Of a DNA stretch of 52,632 nucleotides, positions 1 through 9,035 are shown one piece after another. The stretch is from assembly GCA_003604985.1 (NCBI GenBank), contig QZIW01000073.1:1-52632 (forward strand). Reading direction: 5' to 3'. The DNA is from Ammonifex sp. GTDB taxonomy: Bacteria; Bacillota; Desulfotomaculia; Desulfotomaculales; Ammonificaceae. Position numbers and translations under genes: made by a program. Position 1 is the stretch's first letter. Every line of letters begins with the position of its first letter. Under the pieces are notes generated by a model. It saw only the letters and a list, made by a program, of their open reading frames with translations. It had not been told where the DNA came from and searched no databases.

Positions 1-22
1 CGCCCGCCCGCGGTAACACGTC

Positions 23-3000
23 TTAGTTGATCAAATTCGCCTTCTTGAGAACCCGTTCGGACACGACCGCCGAAACGGCTCGGGTTGTGACCGCCCGCGG
101 GGCGAAGCTGCCGTCCGGGTTGCCGGCCAAAATCCGCACCTTCACCGCGGACGCGATAATTGCCTGCGCCCATGGGGCGATCTGGTTCCGGTCTGTGAAA
201 CCCGCCAGCATTTCCGTAGTTTCGCCGGGGGCAAGGGTAACGCCTGCGCTGGCCTTCTCAAGCACACGCATCACAATCGCCGCCATTTCCTCGCGCGTGA
301 TGGTACGCTCGGGCGCTAGTTTACCGCCGCCGATGCCTTTGATGAGTCCCGCCTGATAGGCGGCCTCTACGGCGCCGTAGTACCACTTGCCGGACGGCGC
401 GTCGGTGAAGGTCGGTGTTTCTGGCCTAATTTCGGCAAGGCCCATGGTGCGCAGCATAACCGCCGCGAACTCGGCGCGCGTCACGGCGCGCTCCGGCGCG
501 AAGCTCGTCGCCGAAACTCCCTTCACGACGCCACGTGCGTTCATGAAGTAGATGTTGCGCTTAGCCCAGTGGTTGGCCGTGTCGTTGAACCCGCACCTGT
601 ATTGCATCACCGCGTACTTGCTTAAGTGCGCGAGGTCCACCGAAACCTTGCCGCCTGCGACGCTGCCGCCGACACAGGTCAGGGTACCGTCGTCGTTGAT
701 GCGGTAGACAAAAAGATTCGCTTCGTCCGTCGCGCTGGAACTGTCATAGGCAAATACAAGAGTTACACTCTTGCTTATGGTGGCCGCGCCGTCTCCGGCC
801 TTCACCTCGACGCTGACGGTATCTCCAACCAACTGTACGTTGGCCGGCAGGACCGGCGGTGTGGCAACCGGCGCGACACTTACCGTGATGTTTTGGCCGG
901 AAGGCAAGCTGCCGGCAGGAATGGTAAGGTCGATCCACCGGGTGTCGACGGTAAGGCTCGCTCCCTTGCTTGCGAGGGCGTCAACGGAGGTACCCGAAAC
1001 GGTAACGTTCACCGGTGTTTCCACCGTACTGACATCCACTGTGACAGATGTGGACCCGGCGGCCAGTTCTGCCTGTACCGCACTTTCGGTCACGTTAGCA
1101 TTGGTCTCGCCATCGGGGGTAGTAGTTGTCTCAGGTGTAATAGTTCCTGGAGTTTCCGTTGTCGTTGGATGTGTCTGTTGTGTTTGCGGTGTCGGACTTG
1201 AATCGCCGCCAACATCCGCTGAAGCCCTGGTTACCGTCAGGTTATAAGTCTTTGTACTGCCGACCTGTCCGGCAACTACTATGGTGATCGTATTGCTGCC
1301 CACGTTGAGACTGACGGTGTGAGGCAAACCGCTTGCAACAGTGGTTCCGTTAACCGTAATCGCAAGGTTCAGCGCCGCCACAGTCGGCGTGACGTTAAGG
1401 GTGCTGACGCTGTTGGCGACAGCCGTCGCATAACTCGTGACATCGGGATTAAAGGCAGGACTCAAAACGCCGGAACTAATAGTCAGGTTACTGAGAGAAA
1501 CGTCCGGTTCGATCTCGTACTGGGTGAAGTGCTCTACCGGAAGAGTAAGGGTACCGTTGTTCTCACTGTATACGAAGGTAGCCGTTCCCCAGTTAACCAG
1601 GTTCGGGGCTGCCGTGACGCCGTCATCGTAAACAGAAGAAACATTAAGTATAGTTTCATTCAGGGTTATTGGCCCTGCCAACTGCTCGTCGCTGAAGTTG
1701 GCCACCCATTCGGCGAATTTTTCATTAATGTTGAACAACCTGATCGTTGCTTTCTTGTCGCTCAGGTAGTCTTGCGCCTCGGCCTGGAGCGCCGGATCGG
1801 TATAAACGTGAACGCTCACCGAGGGTTCTCCTGAGGCGAAGGCCATACCCATGGCCTTGAAAACACTGCATATCTTAGGCGCGCTGTTCGGGCCGGCGCC
1901 TTCCAGGAAGTCGATGTAATCCTGCACACCTGCTTCGTATTGCCCGAACTCGATTTCTCCTATTGCCCTATATCCCCCCGGCATGGCGTCGGGTTGGTAG
2001 ATGATAAACGCCACCGGCGCGTCGGCGTTCATCTGTTTCATGTTGATGCCCGGCGTGTCGAAGGTCGGGCGTGATTTGACCGGAGGTCCCGATAGGAACG
2101 GCCACCCTCCGGGGAATGCCGCTTTTTCTTCATCAGGCGGTTCAAGATCCATGTTTACCAGAACCACGTCCAAATCGCCCGATCCGCTGATAAGAGGGAA
2201 TGGTTGTCCATAGGGTTCCAGGCCTCCTCCACTGTCGCGGTAAACCTGTACGGCCACCGGGCATGGGCCGCCTCCCGCACGGTTTTGATCAGTATTAATG
2301 ATAGGTGTGGTGAAAGCGATACCGCCGCCGCTCGGGGTTCCGGCAAGCCGCCAGGCATTGGTTGCACAGCCGTATACGACATCGCTTGTAGTGAAACTGC
2401 CGAAATCCTCTCTTCCGAAAGCCACGCTGTAACTTCCGGCCGGCAGACCGTACACCGTAAAGGATAGTGTATCGGAACCCGGGTTACGATAATAATAAAT
2501 GTGATCGGCGTCGGTGTCCCCGTTGCCGCCAAGCTCTACACTCAGGACGGTTATGGTCAGATTAGATTCCGCATAGTTCCCTGCGGCATCGTAAACCGTC
2601 ACCGTCACCGGGTAGGTTCCGGGATCCATTGAGGTAACGTCGACGGTCCAGACTTTCCATTTCATGTCGGGAGGATACGAACTGCCGCCTACTGGACCAG
2701 AAGTCGCCGTAACCCCGCTGAGGACGAAATCGTTATCCTCTATCTCGCTAAGGATGTCGGAAGCGTAAACCTCGATAGTGATTGTGTTATCGGGCGGCGA
2801 GTTCTTTACCTTTACCGCGGGATGCACCCCTACGGTGGCAATCGAAGGCGCAACGGTGTCGTAAACGAAATTATTTACGGTGGCACCGACTTGCGGTCCG
2901 GGGTACATGTCAAAGGCCCGAAGGTTGAAAGCATAGACACTATTACCTATCGAGATGCCGGTGAAGTCCAAGTTCCAGCTGTAAACGGATCCGGCTATAC

Positions 3001-3262
3001 CGAGCGAATCGTCCCACTTCCAATCTGAAACAACCGTTTCGCCATCATATACCGCGCCGTATACAACGGAAACAGAGGAGCCGCCGGAATCGAAAGTGCC
3101 GTTCACCGCCGAAAGGTTGTTAAGATAGATTACTCCACCGATTGAAGTGCCTGAAGTATTTATTGTCCACGTAGCCAGGGCCGCTCCGGGGGCTGCCAAG
3201 CAGGCCAGGCATAGAACGAAGACCAGGAGCGGCCGCAACCCTACCATTCTACTCAATCGCAT
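23..3262 (-). CDS. S-layer homology (SLH) domain protein with signal peptide, cadherin-like beta-sandwich repeat and Thr/Pro-rich linker
   Basis: ORF 23..3322; internal ATG at 3262 preceded by AAGGAGGGAG, followed by signal peptide (MRLSRMVGLRPLLVFVLCLACLAAPGAALA). C-terminus has three SLH-like units (FNDTANHWAKRNIYFMNARGVVKG..., FTDAPSGKWYYGAVEAAYQAGLIKG..., FTDRNQIAPWAQAIIASAVKVRILAG...). 'LSNLTISSGVLSPAFNPDVTSYATAV' is a Cadherin-like beta-sandwich signature. Confidence 0.9.
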   Translation of the reverse strand: MRLSRMVGLRPLLVFVLCLACLAAPGAALATWTINTSGTSIGGVIYLNNLSAVNGTFDSGGSSVSVVYGAVYDGETVVSDWKWDDSLGIAGSVYSWNLDFTGISIGNSVYAFNLRAFDMYPGPQVGATVNNFVYDTVAPSIATVGVHPAVKVKNSPPDNTITIEVYASDILSEIEDNDFVLSGVTATSGPVGGSSYPPDMKWKVWTVDVTSMDPGTYPVTVTVYDAAGNYAESNLTITVLSVELGGNGDTDADHIYYYRNPGSDTLSFTVYGLPAGSYSVAFGREDFGSFTTSDVVYGCATNAWRLAGTPSGGGIAFTTPIINTDQNRAGGGPCPVAVQVYRDSGGGLEPYGQPFPLISGSGDLDVVLVNMDLEPPDEEKAAFPGGWPFLSGPPVKSRPTFDTPGINMKQMNADAPVAFIIYQPDAMPGGYRAIGEIEFGQYEAGVQDYIDFLEGAGPNSAPKICSVFKAMGMAFASGEPSVSVHVYTDPALQAEAQDYLSDKKATIRLFNINEKFAEWVANFSDEQLAGPITLNETILNVSSVYDDGVTAAPNLVNWGTATFVYSENNGTLTLPVEHFTQYEIEPDVSLSNLTISSGVLSPAFNPDVTSYATAVANSVSTLNVTPTVAALNLAITVNGTTVASGLPHTVSLNVGSNTITIVVAGQVGSTKTYNLTVTRASADVGGDSSPTPQTQQTHPTTTETPGTITPETTTTPDGETNANVTESAVQAELAAGSTSVTVDVSTVETPVNVTVSGTSVDALASKGASLTVDTRWIDLTIPAGSLPSGQNITVSVAPVATPPVLPANVQLVGDTVSVEVKAGDGAATISKSVTLVFAYDSSSATDEANLFVYRINDDGTLTCVGGSVAGGKVSVDLAHLSKYAVMQYRCGFNDTANHWAKRNIYFMNARGVVKGVSATSFAPERAVTRAEFAAVMLRTMGLAEIRPETPTFTDAPSGKWYYGAVEAAYQAGLIKGIGGGKLAPERTITREEMAAIVMRVLEKASAGVTLAPGETTEMLAGFTDRNQIAPWAQAIIASAVKVRILAGNPDGSFAPRAVTTRAVSAVVSERVLKKANLIN

Positions 3263-3634
3263 CCGCTGGACTCCCTCCTTTCCTGCATAAGGGTAAGGGT
3301 AGTTTCTTAACTGCGCAAACACTTCGATTGAATGTCCTTATTGACTAGTTAATTTCCTTACGTCTCACCTTCTTTTAGGGGTAATCGTAAATGGTTGCAA
3401 CGCATCGTCCAAGAAGCTTTGCGAGGGTGTGAGCAGTTGAACTTGTTTTATTAACCCCTGCAGACTCTTTTGTAAAAGGGAAAAATCATAATATATTTTC
3501 GGTATAGCTGGTCCGAATCTTTAGTATTAAAAACGTAAATCAAGAAAAAGTTTATACAGTCCTAGTTACCAGCGTTCGTAAATTCGCACAAATTCATGCA
3601 ACCACTTTGAAACAATACTTTAGAAGACAAAAAG

Positions 3635-3670
3635 AAAAGGACACGCACCCGGAGGCGCGTGTCCCTTTTT
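3635..3670 (-). terminator. Rho-independent terminator for the CBM-like gene (possibly bidirectional)
   Basis: Perfect 8-bp stem GGACACGC (3639-3646)/GCGTGTCC (3657-3664) flanked by A-rich and T-rich tracts, just downstream of the minus-strand stop at 3682. Confidence 0.8.
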
Positions 3671-3681
3671 TAGCCGCTTCT

Positions 3682-3999
3682 TTAATACCTGATATCGGTG
3701 AGCCAGTTCCAGCCGCTGTTGTTGTCCCAGTTGTTGGCGCTGTCCTTGAAGCAGAAATTGATTTCCGCGTTGCCATGTGCGGGTACCGAGACAGAGAAAG
3801 AACCATCGTAGTCACGGCGCATTTCCGCGGTAGCTACGTTTTTCCAGCCGTCATACCCGAAATGGCAGTAAACGACGTCGGCGCCACTGTTTTTCAGAAG
3901 GCCGTCGTAACGGATAAATACGTCCCTGCCTCTAATGGCCGGTGATGGCGAGACGTCAACCCGCTGGTCAAGGATGTGCTTGCCGTTGGCGATAAACAT
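3682..3999 (-). CDS. Stand-alone CBM25-like carbohydrate (starch)-binding domain protein
   Basis: 105-aa ORF; motif 'VFIRYDGLLKNSGADVVYCHFGYDGWKNV...INFCFKDSANNWDNNSGWNW' resembles CBM25 starch-binding modules; start preceded by GGAGGG; terminator downstream. Confidence 0.75.
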   Translation of the reverse strand: MFIANGKHILDQRVDVSPSPAIRGRDVFIRYDGLLKNSGADVVYCHFGYDGWKNVATAEMRRDYDGSFSVSVPAHGNAEINFCFKDSANNWDNNSGWNWLTDIRY

Positions 4000-4209
4000 A
4001 GTTAACCCTCCTTCGATTTTAAGTATTTTTCGTTCAACATTTATCTTTTGCCCGCCTTTAAGAAAAATACTTTGGAATTTAATAACAGTCTTTTAAATGC
4101 TTTAACGGGTGATTGGTAAAAGGTATTCTAAAGACTGATTTTCCGGGCAGGAATCGACGCGGCAAAGCGCGAAAATATGGAGATCAAAACCGATATCAGG
4201 GAATGGGGG

Positions 4210-5172
4210 ATGATTTTGCGAAGAGGCCGGCTTGGTTTGCTGAGTTGCTTCTTGTGTTTGTTTGTTGCATGCGCGGTGGGATGCGGAAAGCAGCAGGCGC
4301 CGCTGACCATCGGGGTTTTACCCATAACCGATAATCTGCCTTTTTGGATCGCCGAGGAAAAGGGTTATCTGAATGAAGAAGGGGTCGAGGTAAATTTTGT
4401 TACATTTCCCAGTGCCATGGAACGCGACAGTGCTTTCACTGCCGGGCAGATAGACGTCGGGGTAGGGGACCTTCTTGCCGTGGCGCAGATGCGGCAGGGA
4501 GGTACGGAAGTGAAAGCAATTGCGGTATGTCAGGGGGTTAAACCCGAAGAAGGTCGTTTCGCGGTTCTGTCGGCGCCTGGTTCGGGAATAACCGAGGTGG
4601 AGCACCTGAAAAACGTTCCCGTGGCATGCTCGCTGAAGACAATTAACGAATTCGTTCTGGACCGGTTGTTGGTGGGTGCGGGTTTCAAACCCGATGAAAT
4701 CAGAAAGGTGGTTATCGCCAAAATTCCGGTCCGTCTGGAAGCGCTGTTGAACGGCAGCATCAAGGCCGCTGTTTTGCCCGATCCTTTCGCGGCGCTCGCT
4801 GAAGCTAATGGAGCGCATCTGATAGTGGACGACACTACCGAAAACATTTCCCAGACTGTTGTCATAGCCCGCGACGATACCGTCACCGGAAATCTCGAGG
4901 CACTGAAGCGTTTGATGAAAGCCTACGACCGTGCGGTGGCCGATATTCAAGCAGACCCGGAAGCCTGGGGAAGCCTGCTCAAAGAGAAAGCGCGGGTTCC
5001 GGACCCTGTCCTCCCGGGCGGAAAGCACGGGTTAAAGGTGACGTTCTCCCGGGCGGTAATCCCTGCGCGCGAAGATGTTAAGACGGTAGTTGACTGGCTG
5101 AAAGACAAAAGCATTTTAAAGGAAAATTTAGATTACGGCGACCTGGTCGAAGAGCGGGTGATCGGCGGTTAA
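4210..5172 (+). CDS. ABC transporter substrate-binding lipoprotein (NMT1/SsuA-like)
   Basis: ORF 4177..5172; likely ATG at 4210; lipobox ...FVACAVGCGK; 'PLTIGVLPITDNLPFWIAEEKGYLNEEGVEV' is typical of NMT1/SsuA-type binding proteins; followed by ATPase and permease genes. Confidence 0.85.
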   Translation: MILRRGRLGLLSCFLCLFVACAVGCGKQQAPLTIGVLPITDNLPFWIAEEKGYLNEEGVEVNFVTFPSAMERDSAFTAGQIDVGVGDLLAVAQMRQGGTEVKAIAVCQGVKPEEGRFAVLSAPGSGITEVEHLKNVPVACSLKTINEFVLDRLLVGAGFKPDEIRKVVIAKIPVRLEALLNGSIKAAVLPDPFAALAEANGAHLIVDDTTENISQTVVIARDDTVTGNLEALKRLMKAYDRAVADIQADPEAWGSLLKEKARVPDPVLPGGKHGLKVTFSRAVIPAREDVKTVVDWLKDKSILKENLDYGDLVEERVIGG

Positions 5173-5921
5173 TGATCCTGGTCGAGAACCTTAAGGTGAC
5201 TTTCAAAACGCCCAGCACCGATATTGAAGCGCTGGGCGGCGTTTCTTTCAGGGTGGAAGCCGGGGAAATTTGCGCCGTAATCGGGCCTTCCGGTTGCGGT
5301 AAGAGTACGCTCCTGTACGTTCTTGCCGGGCTTCTGGCCGGCTTCGAGGGAAAGGCAGTGGTTAACGGGGAACCCGTAAAAAGGGGCCGGCGAAAGACGG
5401 CGCTGATCCTGCAGGATTACGGGCTGCTGCCCTGGAGGAATGTTTTCGAAAACGCCGCTCTGGGTCTTGAATTAAGAGGGCTGCCGCGTAGCGAACAAGT
5501 GGCTAAAGTGGCGCCCATTTTAGACGAACTGGGCCTCCGTGAGATGCAGCGGTTGTACCCCGCTCAGCTTTCCGGCGGTCAGCGGCAGCGTGTGGCTATT
5601 GCCCGCGTTCTTGCACTTAACCCGGATTTGCTTTTAATGGACGAGCCGTTTTCTTCACTGGATGCCTTGACCAGAGAAACGCTGCAGGACAACGTGTTGG
5701 AAATCTGGCGGCGGACCGGTTGTACGGTCGTCCTGGTGACCCACAGCATAGAGGAGGCCACGTTTCTCGGACGGCAGGTGGTGGTTTTGTCCCCGCGACC
5801 CGGGCAGGTGGTGGCTACCTGCAAGAACGCGGGGGCGGGGGAAACGTCATGGAGACGGGACCCCCAGTTTCACAAGGTCTGTTCCTTTCTGAGGGAGCAG
5901 TTGGCGGGTGGAACCGGATGA
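5172..5921 (+). CDS. ABC transporter ATP-binding protein (SsuB/TauB-like)
   Basis: Walker A GPSGCGKST, signature LSGGQRQRVAIARVL, Walker B LLLMDEPFSSLD; start overlaps preceding stop. Confidence 0.93.
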   Translation: MILVENLKVTFKTPSTDIEALGGVSFRVEAGEICAVIGPSGCGKSTLLYVLAGLLAGFEGKAVVNGEPVKRGRRKTALILQDYGLLPWRNVFENAALGLELRGLPRSEQVAKVAPILDELGLREMQRLYPAQLSGGQRQRVAIARVLALNPDLLLMDEPFSSLDALTRETLQDNVLEIWRRTGCTVVLVTHSIEEATFLGRQVVVLSPRPGQVVATCKNAGAGETSWRRDPQFHKVCSFLREQLAGGTG

Positions 5922-6658
5922 TGCGCAGATGGATCAGCACAATAATCGCCGTCCTGGTACTACTGGTTTTTTGGATGATACTTGCGGCGGTCATCGACAA
6001 ACCCGCTTTGCCGCAACCTTTCAAGGCTTTCGCGGTTTTTTTCCGGGAGTTGCCCGGCTTGTTGTGGCGGCACCTGCTTGTAAGTACGTACCGGGTGTTG
6101 GCGGGTATCGCCCTTGCGGTATTGACCGCGGTTCCCTTCGGTCTGTACATGGGCAGGAACGCCGGCGCGGACCGCTTCGCGGCGCCGTTGGTTTACCTCG
6201 TTTACCCCATACCCAAAATAGTGTTGCTCCCGGTCATCATGGTACTTTTAGGTCTCGGTGATTCAGCAAAGATATTTCTCATCACGCTGGTCTTGTTCTT
6301 TCAGGTATTGATCCCGGTACGGGACAGTTCCCGCCACGTGCCCAGGGCGCTGGTAGACTCAGTTACATCCCTCGGCGCCGGAAAATGGGCGATTTACCGG
6401 CACGTCATCTGGCCGTCGGTGCTGCCCGAAGTGTTGACGGCGCTCCGGGTGGCCTCCGGAACCGCGATCGCGGTGCTGTTTTTCGCGGAGACCATCGCGT
6501 GCCAGGAGGGCCTTGGTTATTACCTGATGGACGCCTGGACTCGCTACGCTTACGAGGAGATGTTTGCCGGCATCATCGCCATGGGCTTGCTTGGCTTTGC
6601 CATTTACACGGTGCTTGAGTTTCTTGAACACCGGCTTTGCGCCTGGAAGTACGTTTAG
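5918..6658 (+). CDS. ABC transporter permease (SsuC/TauC-like)
   Basis: ORF 5720..6658; likely ATG at 5918 overlapping the ATPase stop; multiple TM helices and binding-protein-dependent permease loop 'SLGAGKWAIYRHVIWPSVLPEVLTALRVASGTAIAV'. Confidence 0.9.
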   Translation: MMRRWISTIIAVLVLLVFWMILAAVIDKPALPQPFKAFAVFFRELPGLLWRHLLVSTYRVLAGIALAVLTAVPFGLYMGRNAGADRFAAPLVYLVYPIPKIVLLPVIMVLLGLGDSAKIFLITLVLFFQVLIPVRDSSRHVPRALVDSVTSLGAGKWAIYRHVIWPSVLPEVLTALRVASGTAIAVLFFAETIACQEGLGYYLMDAWTRYAYEEMFAGIIAMGLLGFAIYTVLEFLEHRLCAWKYV

Positions 6659-6660
6659 CC

Positions 6661-6831
6661 CCGCGTGACGACTGTTCCAGGGAGGGTTTGATCGAAAGAA
6701 AGTGTGTGAAACGTCTTCTTGAAGAGTTGCCTGCGCTGGCGCGGACCGATCCGCTGACGCGCATAGCGAACAGGCGTGCATTCAAACAGGACTGGAAAAA
6801 CATGATCAGGCACGAGGTCGTGGCCGGTTGA
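6661..6831 (+). pseudogene. Truncated diguanylate cyclase (GGDEF) remnant
   Basis: Reading frame carries 'LPALARTDPLTRIANRRAFKQDW', resembling the N-terminal GGDEF motif 'DxLTGLxNRRAF', then stops about 12 codons later with no GGDEF signature. Confidence 0.5.
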
Positions 6832-6849
6832 ACGAAGAAGTCTTTTACC

Positions 6850-7437
6850 TTATATAAACTCCAGGTCGTCGTTGAAAAACCAGGGGGTAATGTAACCGTT
6901 GAAATTTTTCTGCGATGCGTACTTTGGATAGTCTTCCTCCGGTACCCGAAGGACAACTTCGTACATGTATTCTTCGCCCCCGTCCGGGGAAGCCGGCGAC
7001 TGAAACCGCCGCGTCGTCCCGGTTTTACCGTAATGAGGGCTATTGGTTTTCGTAATTCTGACTTGTCTACCGATTTTACATAAAGAAAGGCGTTGAGCTT
7101 CGGCGGCGTGTTTTTGCAGGTACTCGTTTGCGCCGCGCCGGTGTTCGTACACCCACTCGACCGGGCGGTCTATCACGCTCCAGCCCGGTTCCTGCCAGTC
7201 TTTGCCGAACCGGATAAACAGCCAGACTTCCGCAATTTCTTCACCCCTGGCGATGTTCCCCACTTCTTTAACGCAGACTTCCATCCATACGGGTCCCGGC
7301 TGCTCGCCGACGGAATAGTCCTGGATGGTCATGTTCAAGCATTCCGGGTCGCAGGAAGACCGTTCGCCGTAGTCTTTGACCCGGCGCACGAATTCCGCTG
7401 CGTTTTCCATGGTTAGGATTACCATCTGCTCCGTCAC
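6850..7437 (-). CDS. Hypothetical protein
   Basis: 195-aa ORF with GTG start; soluble composition; no family recognised. Confidence 0.6.
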   Translation of the reverse strand: MTEQMVILTMENAAEFVRRVKDYGERSSCDPECLNMTIQDYSVGEQPGPVWMEVCVKEVGNIARGEEIAEVWLFIRFGKDWQEPGWSVIDRPVEWVYEHRRGANEYLQKHAAEAQRLSLCKIGRQVRITKTNSPHYGKTGTTRRFQSPASPDGGEEYMYEVVLRVPEEDYPKYASQKNFNGYITPWFFNDDLEFI

Positions 7438-7506
7438 CCCTGCCGGTCTTTCTTTAAGATGCTGGCTCAGGTATTCGTCGGCCTGCCGAACCTGTCCTTC
7501 ATGCGC

Positions 7507-8721
7507 CTAAAAAAACGTGGCGGCTTTGGCCGCATTGGGCTTATAAGGGAGAATATCCGCTGAAATGTTTTCTAAGTGTGCCGAGAGTTCCTCCCATACC
7601 TGGGTCATCCGTGCCCGGTGCTTGGGGGTTATGGGAATGTCGGTTACGGGATCCATGGCCGGGTGGATCGGGAGCACTCGGTAACGCTCGCGGCCGCCGG
7701 CATATCCGGTTTGTACCCACACGGGCAAATACCGGACACCCCGGATGAATGTCCCTGCGGCACTTTTTTCAATATCGAGGTACATGACGATCCCACTGTC
7801 CGAGTAACGCCAGTCCTGTGCCGAAATGAAGTTGCCGAGGGAATAGGCCGCAACGCAGATGCGTTTGGCGCCGTCGCGTTCCACGACCACTTTTTCGATC
7901 GGCTGAACCACGTGGGGGTGCGACCCGGCGACCACGTCGGCGCCATAGACGAAAAGATGCGTGGCCAGAATTCGCTGTGCTTCATCGGAAAAACGCTGGT
8001 ACTCGTTTCCCATATGGAGCACGGCCACCACTAGGTCGGCGCCCTCGCGGCGCACGGCCTGTATAGCCGCAACCACCGCGTCGGTGTCGAGGACGTTGAC
8101 GGCGAACTCCTTTCCCCAGGGCAGCGGCAGGCCGTTGGTGGAGTCGGTATAGTTTACGAACCCCAGTCTTATTCCCCGGACGTCAACGACAAAAGGCTTG
8201 TCTTTTTCAGCTTCGCTCCTGCTGGTGCCGACGTGTGCCAGGCCGGCGGCGTCAAGGTTGTCGAGGGTGGTGACGATCCCGTCCCAACCCATGTCGAGGC
8301 TGTGATTGTTGGCTGTGGCCACCAGGTCTATGCCGGCCTCCAGAACATCCCGCGCCAGGTTTTCCGGGGTATTGAAAAGAGGGTACCCGTGGTAGCCGCG
8401 GGATGCTCCCGCCAGGCGGGTCTCGAGATTGGCTACGGTATAGTCGGCCGATTTTAAATAGGGCGCAACGGGGGCAAAAACCGGGCCGAAATCGAACGTG
8501 CCCGTTTTCGGATCGTAGTCCGAATAGACCACCTGTAAGTGCATCAGCAGGTCGCCTGCTGCGGCTAACGTAATCTTGGTGCTTTTCGGCTCCTCCGGAC
8601 GGGGCGGAGGCGGCGGCGCCTGTCGCTTTGACAGTACCGGAGAACCCAGTACAACCAGGACGACCGCACAAGTGACTATGGCCGCCGAAAGAATGCCGCA
8701 CACCCGCCATTTTTTCCGCAT
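7507..8721 (-). CDS. CapA family protein (poly-gamma-glutamate synthesis/metallophosphatase-like)
   Basis: ORF 7507..8775; likely start MRKKWRVCGILSA at 8721; CapA motifs 'AAAGDLLMHLQV', 'NLETRLAG', 'TANNHSLDMGWDG', 'HMGNEYQ', 'GSHPHVVQPIE'. Confidence 0.9.
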   Translation of the reverse strand: MRKKWRVCGILSAAIVTCAVVLVVLGSPVLSKRQAPPPPPRPEEPKSTKITLAAAGDLLMHLQVVYSDYDPKTGTFDFGPVFAPVAPYLKSADYTVANLETRLAGASRGYHGYPLFNTPENLARDVLEAGIDLVATANNHSLDMGWDGIVTTLDNLDAAGLAHVGTSRSEAEKDKPFVVDVRGIRLGFVNYTDSTNGLPLPWGKEFAVNVLDTDAVVAAIQAVRREGADLVVAVLHMGNEYQRFSDEAQRILATHLFVYGADVVAGSHPHVVQPIEKVVVERDGAKRICVAAYSLGNFISAQDWRYSDSGIVMYLDIEKSAAGTFIRGVRYLPVWVQTGYAGGRERYRVLPIHPAMDPVTDIPITPKHRARMTQVWEELSAHLENISADILPYKPNAAKAATFF

Positions 8722-8869
8722 TTTATACCGCCCTTTTAATGGTATGGTATCTAATATATACCGCCAAATTGTCAAACCCTTTAAATCGCCACGACGTTGT
8801 TCCCCCTTCTAAGGATTTATAAATTTGGACAACTCATAAACAAGTAGCGCGAGTCGATACCGGAAAGGG

Positions 8870-8899
8870 TTGTATCATTTACTAAGTGTACTGTATACT
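8870..8899 (+). promoter_or_regulatory. Candidate sigmaA promoter upstream of the carboxylase operon
   Basis: TTGTAT (8870-8875) - 18 nt - TATACT (8894-8899). Confidence 0.35.
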
Positions 8900-9035
8900 T
8901 GCAGCCGCACTATTTCCAAAAGGCTGTCATTCGGGTTATAATAATCCCCGTATTTGCTAAATAGAAAAGCATGTTCCATTTGGGCTGGTTTCCACCTGCT
9001 TTTTATTTTTTGTGTATTTGGGGGGGGTCTTAGGG

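Noticed and set aside
4318-5028. 236-aa minus-strand ORF
   Set aside because: Antisense to the substrate-binding lipoprotein gene; no domain or SD support.
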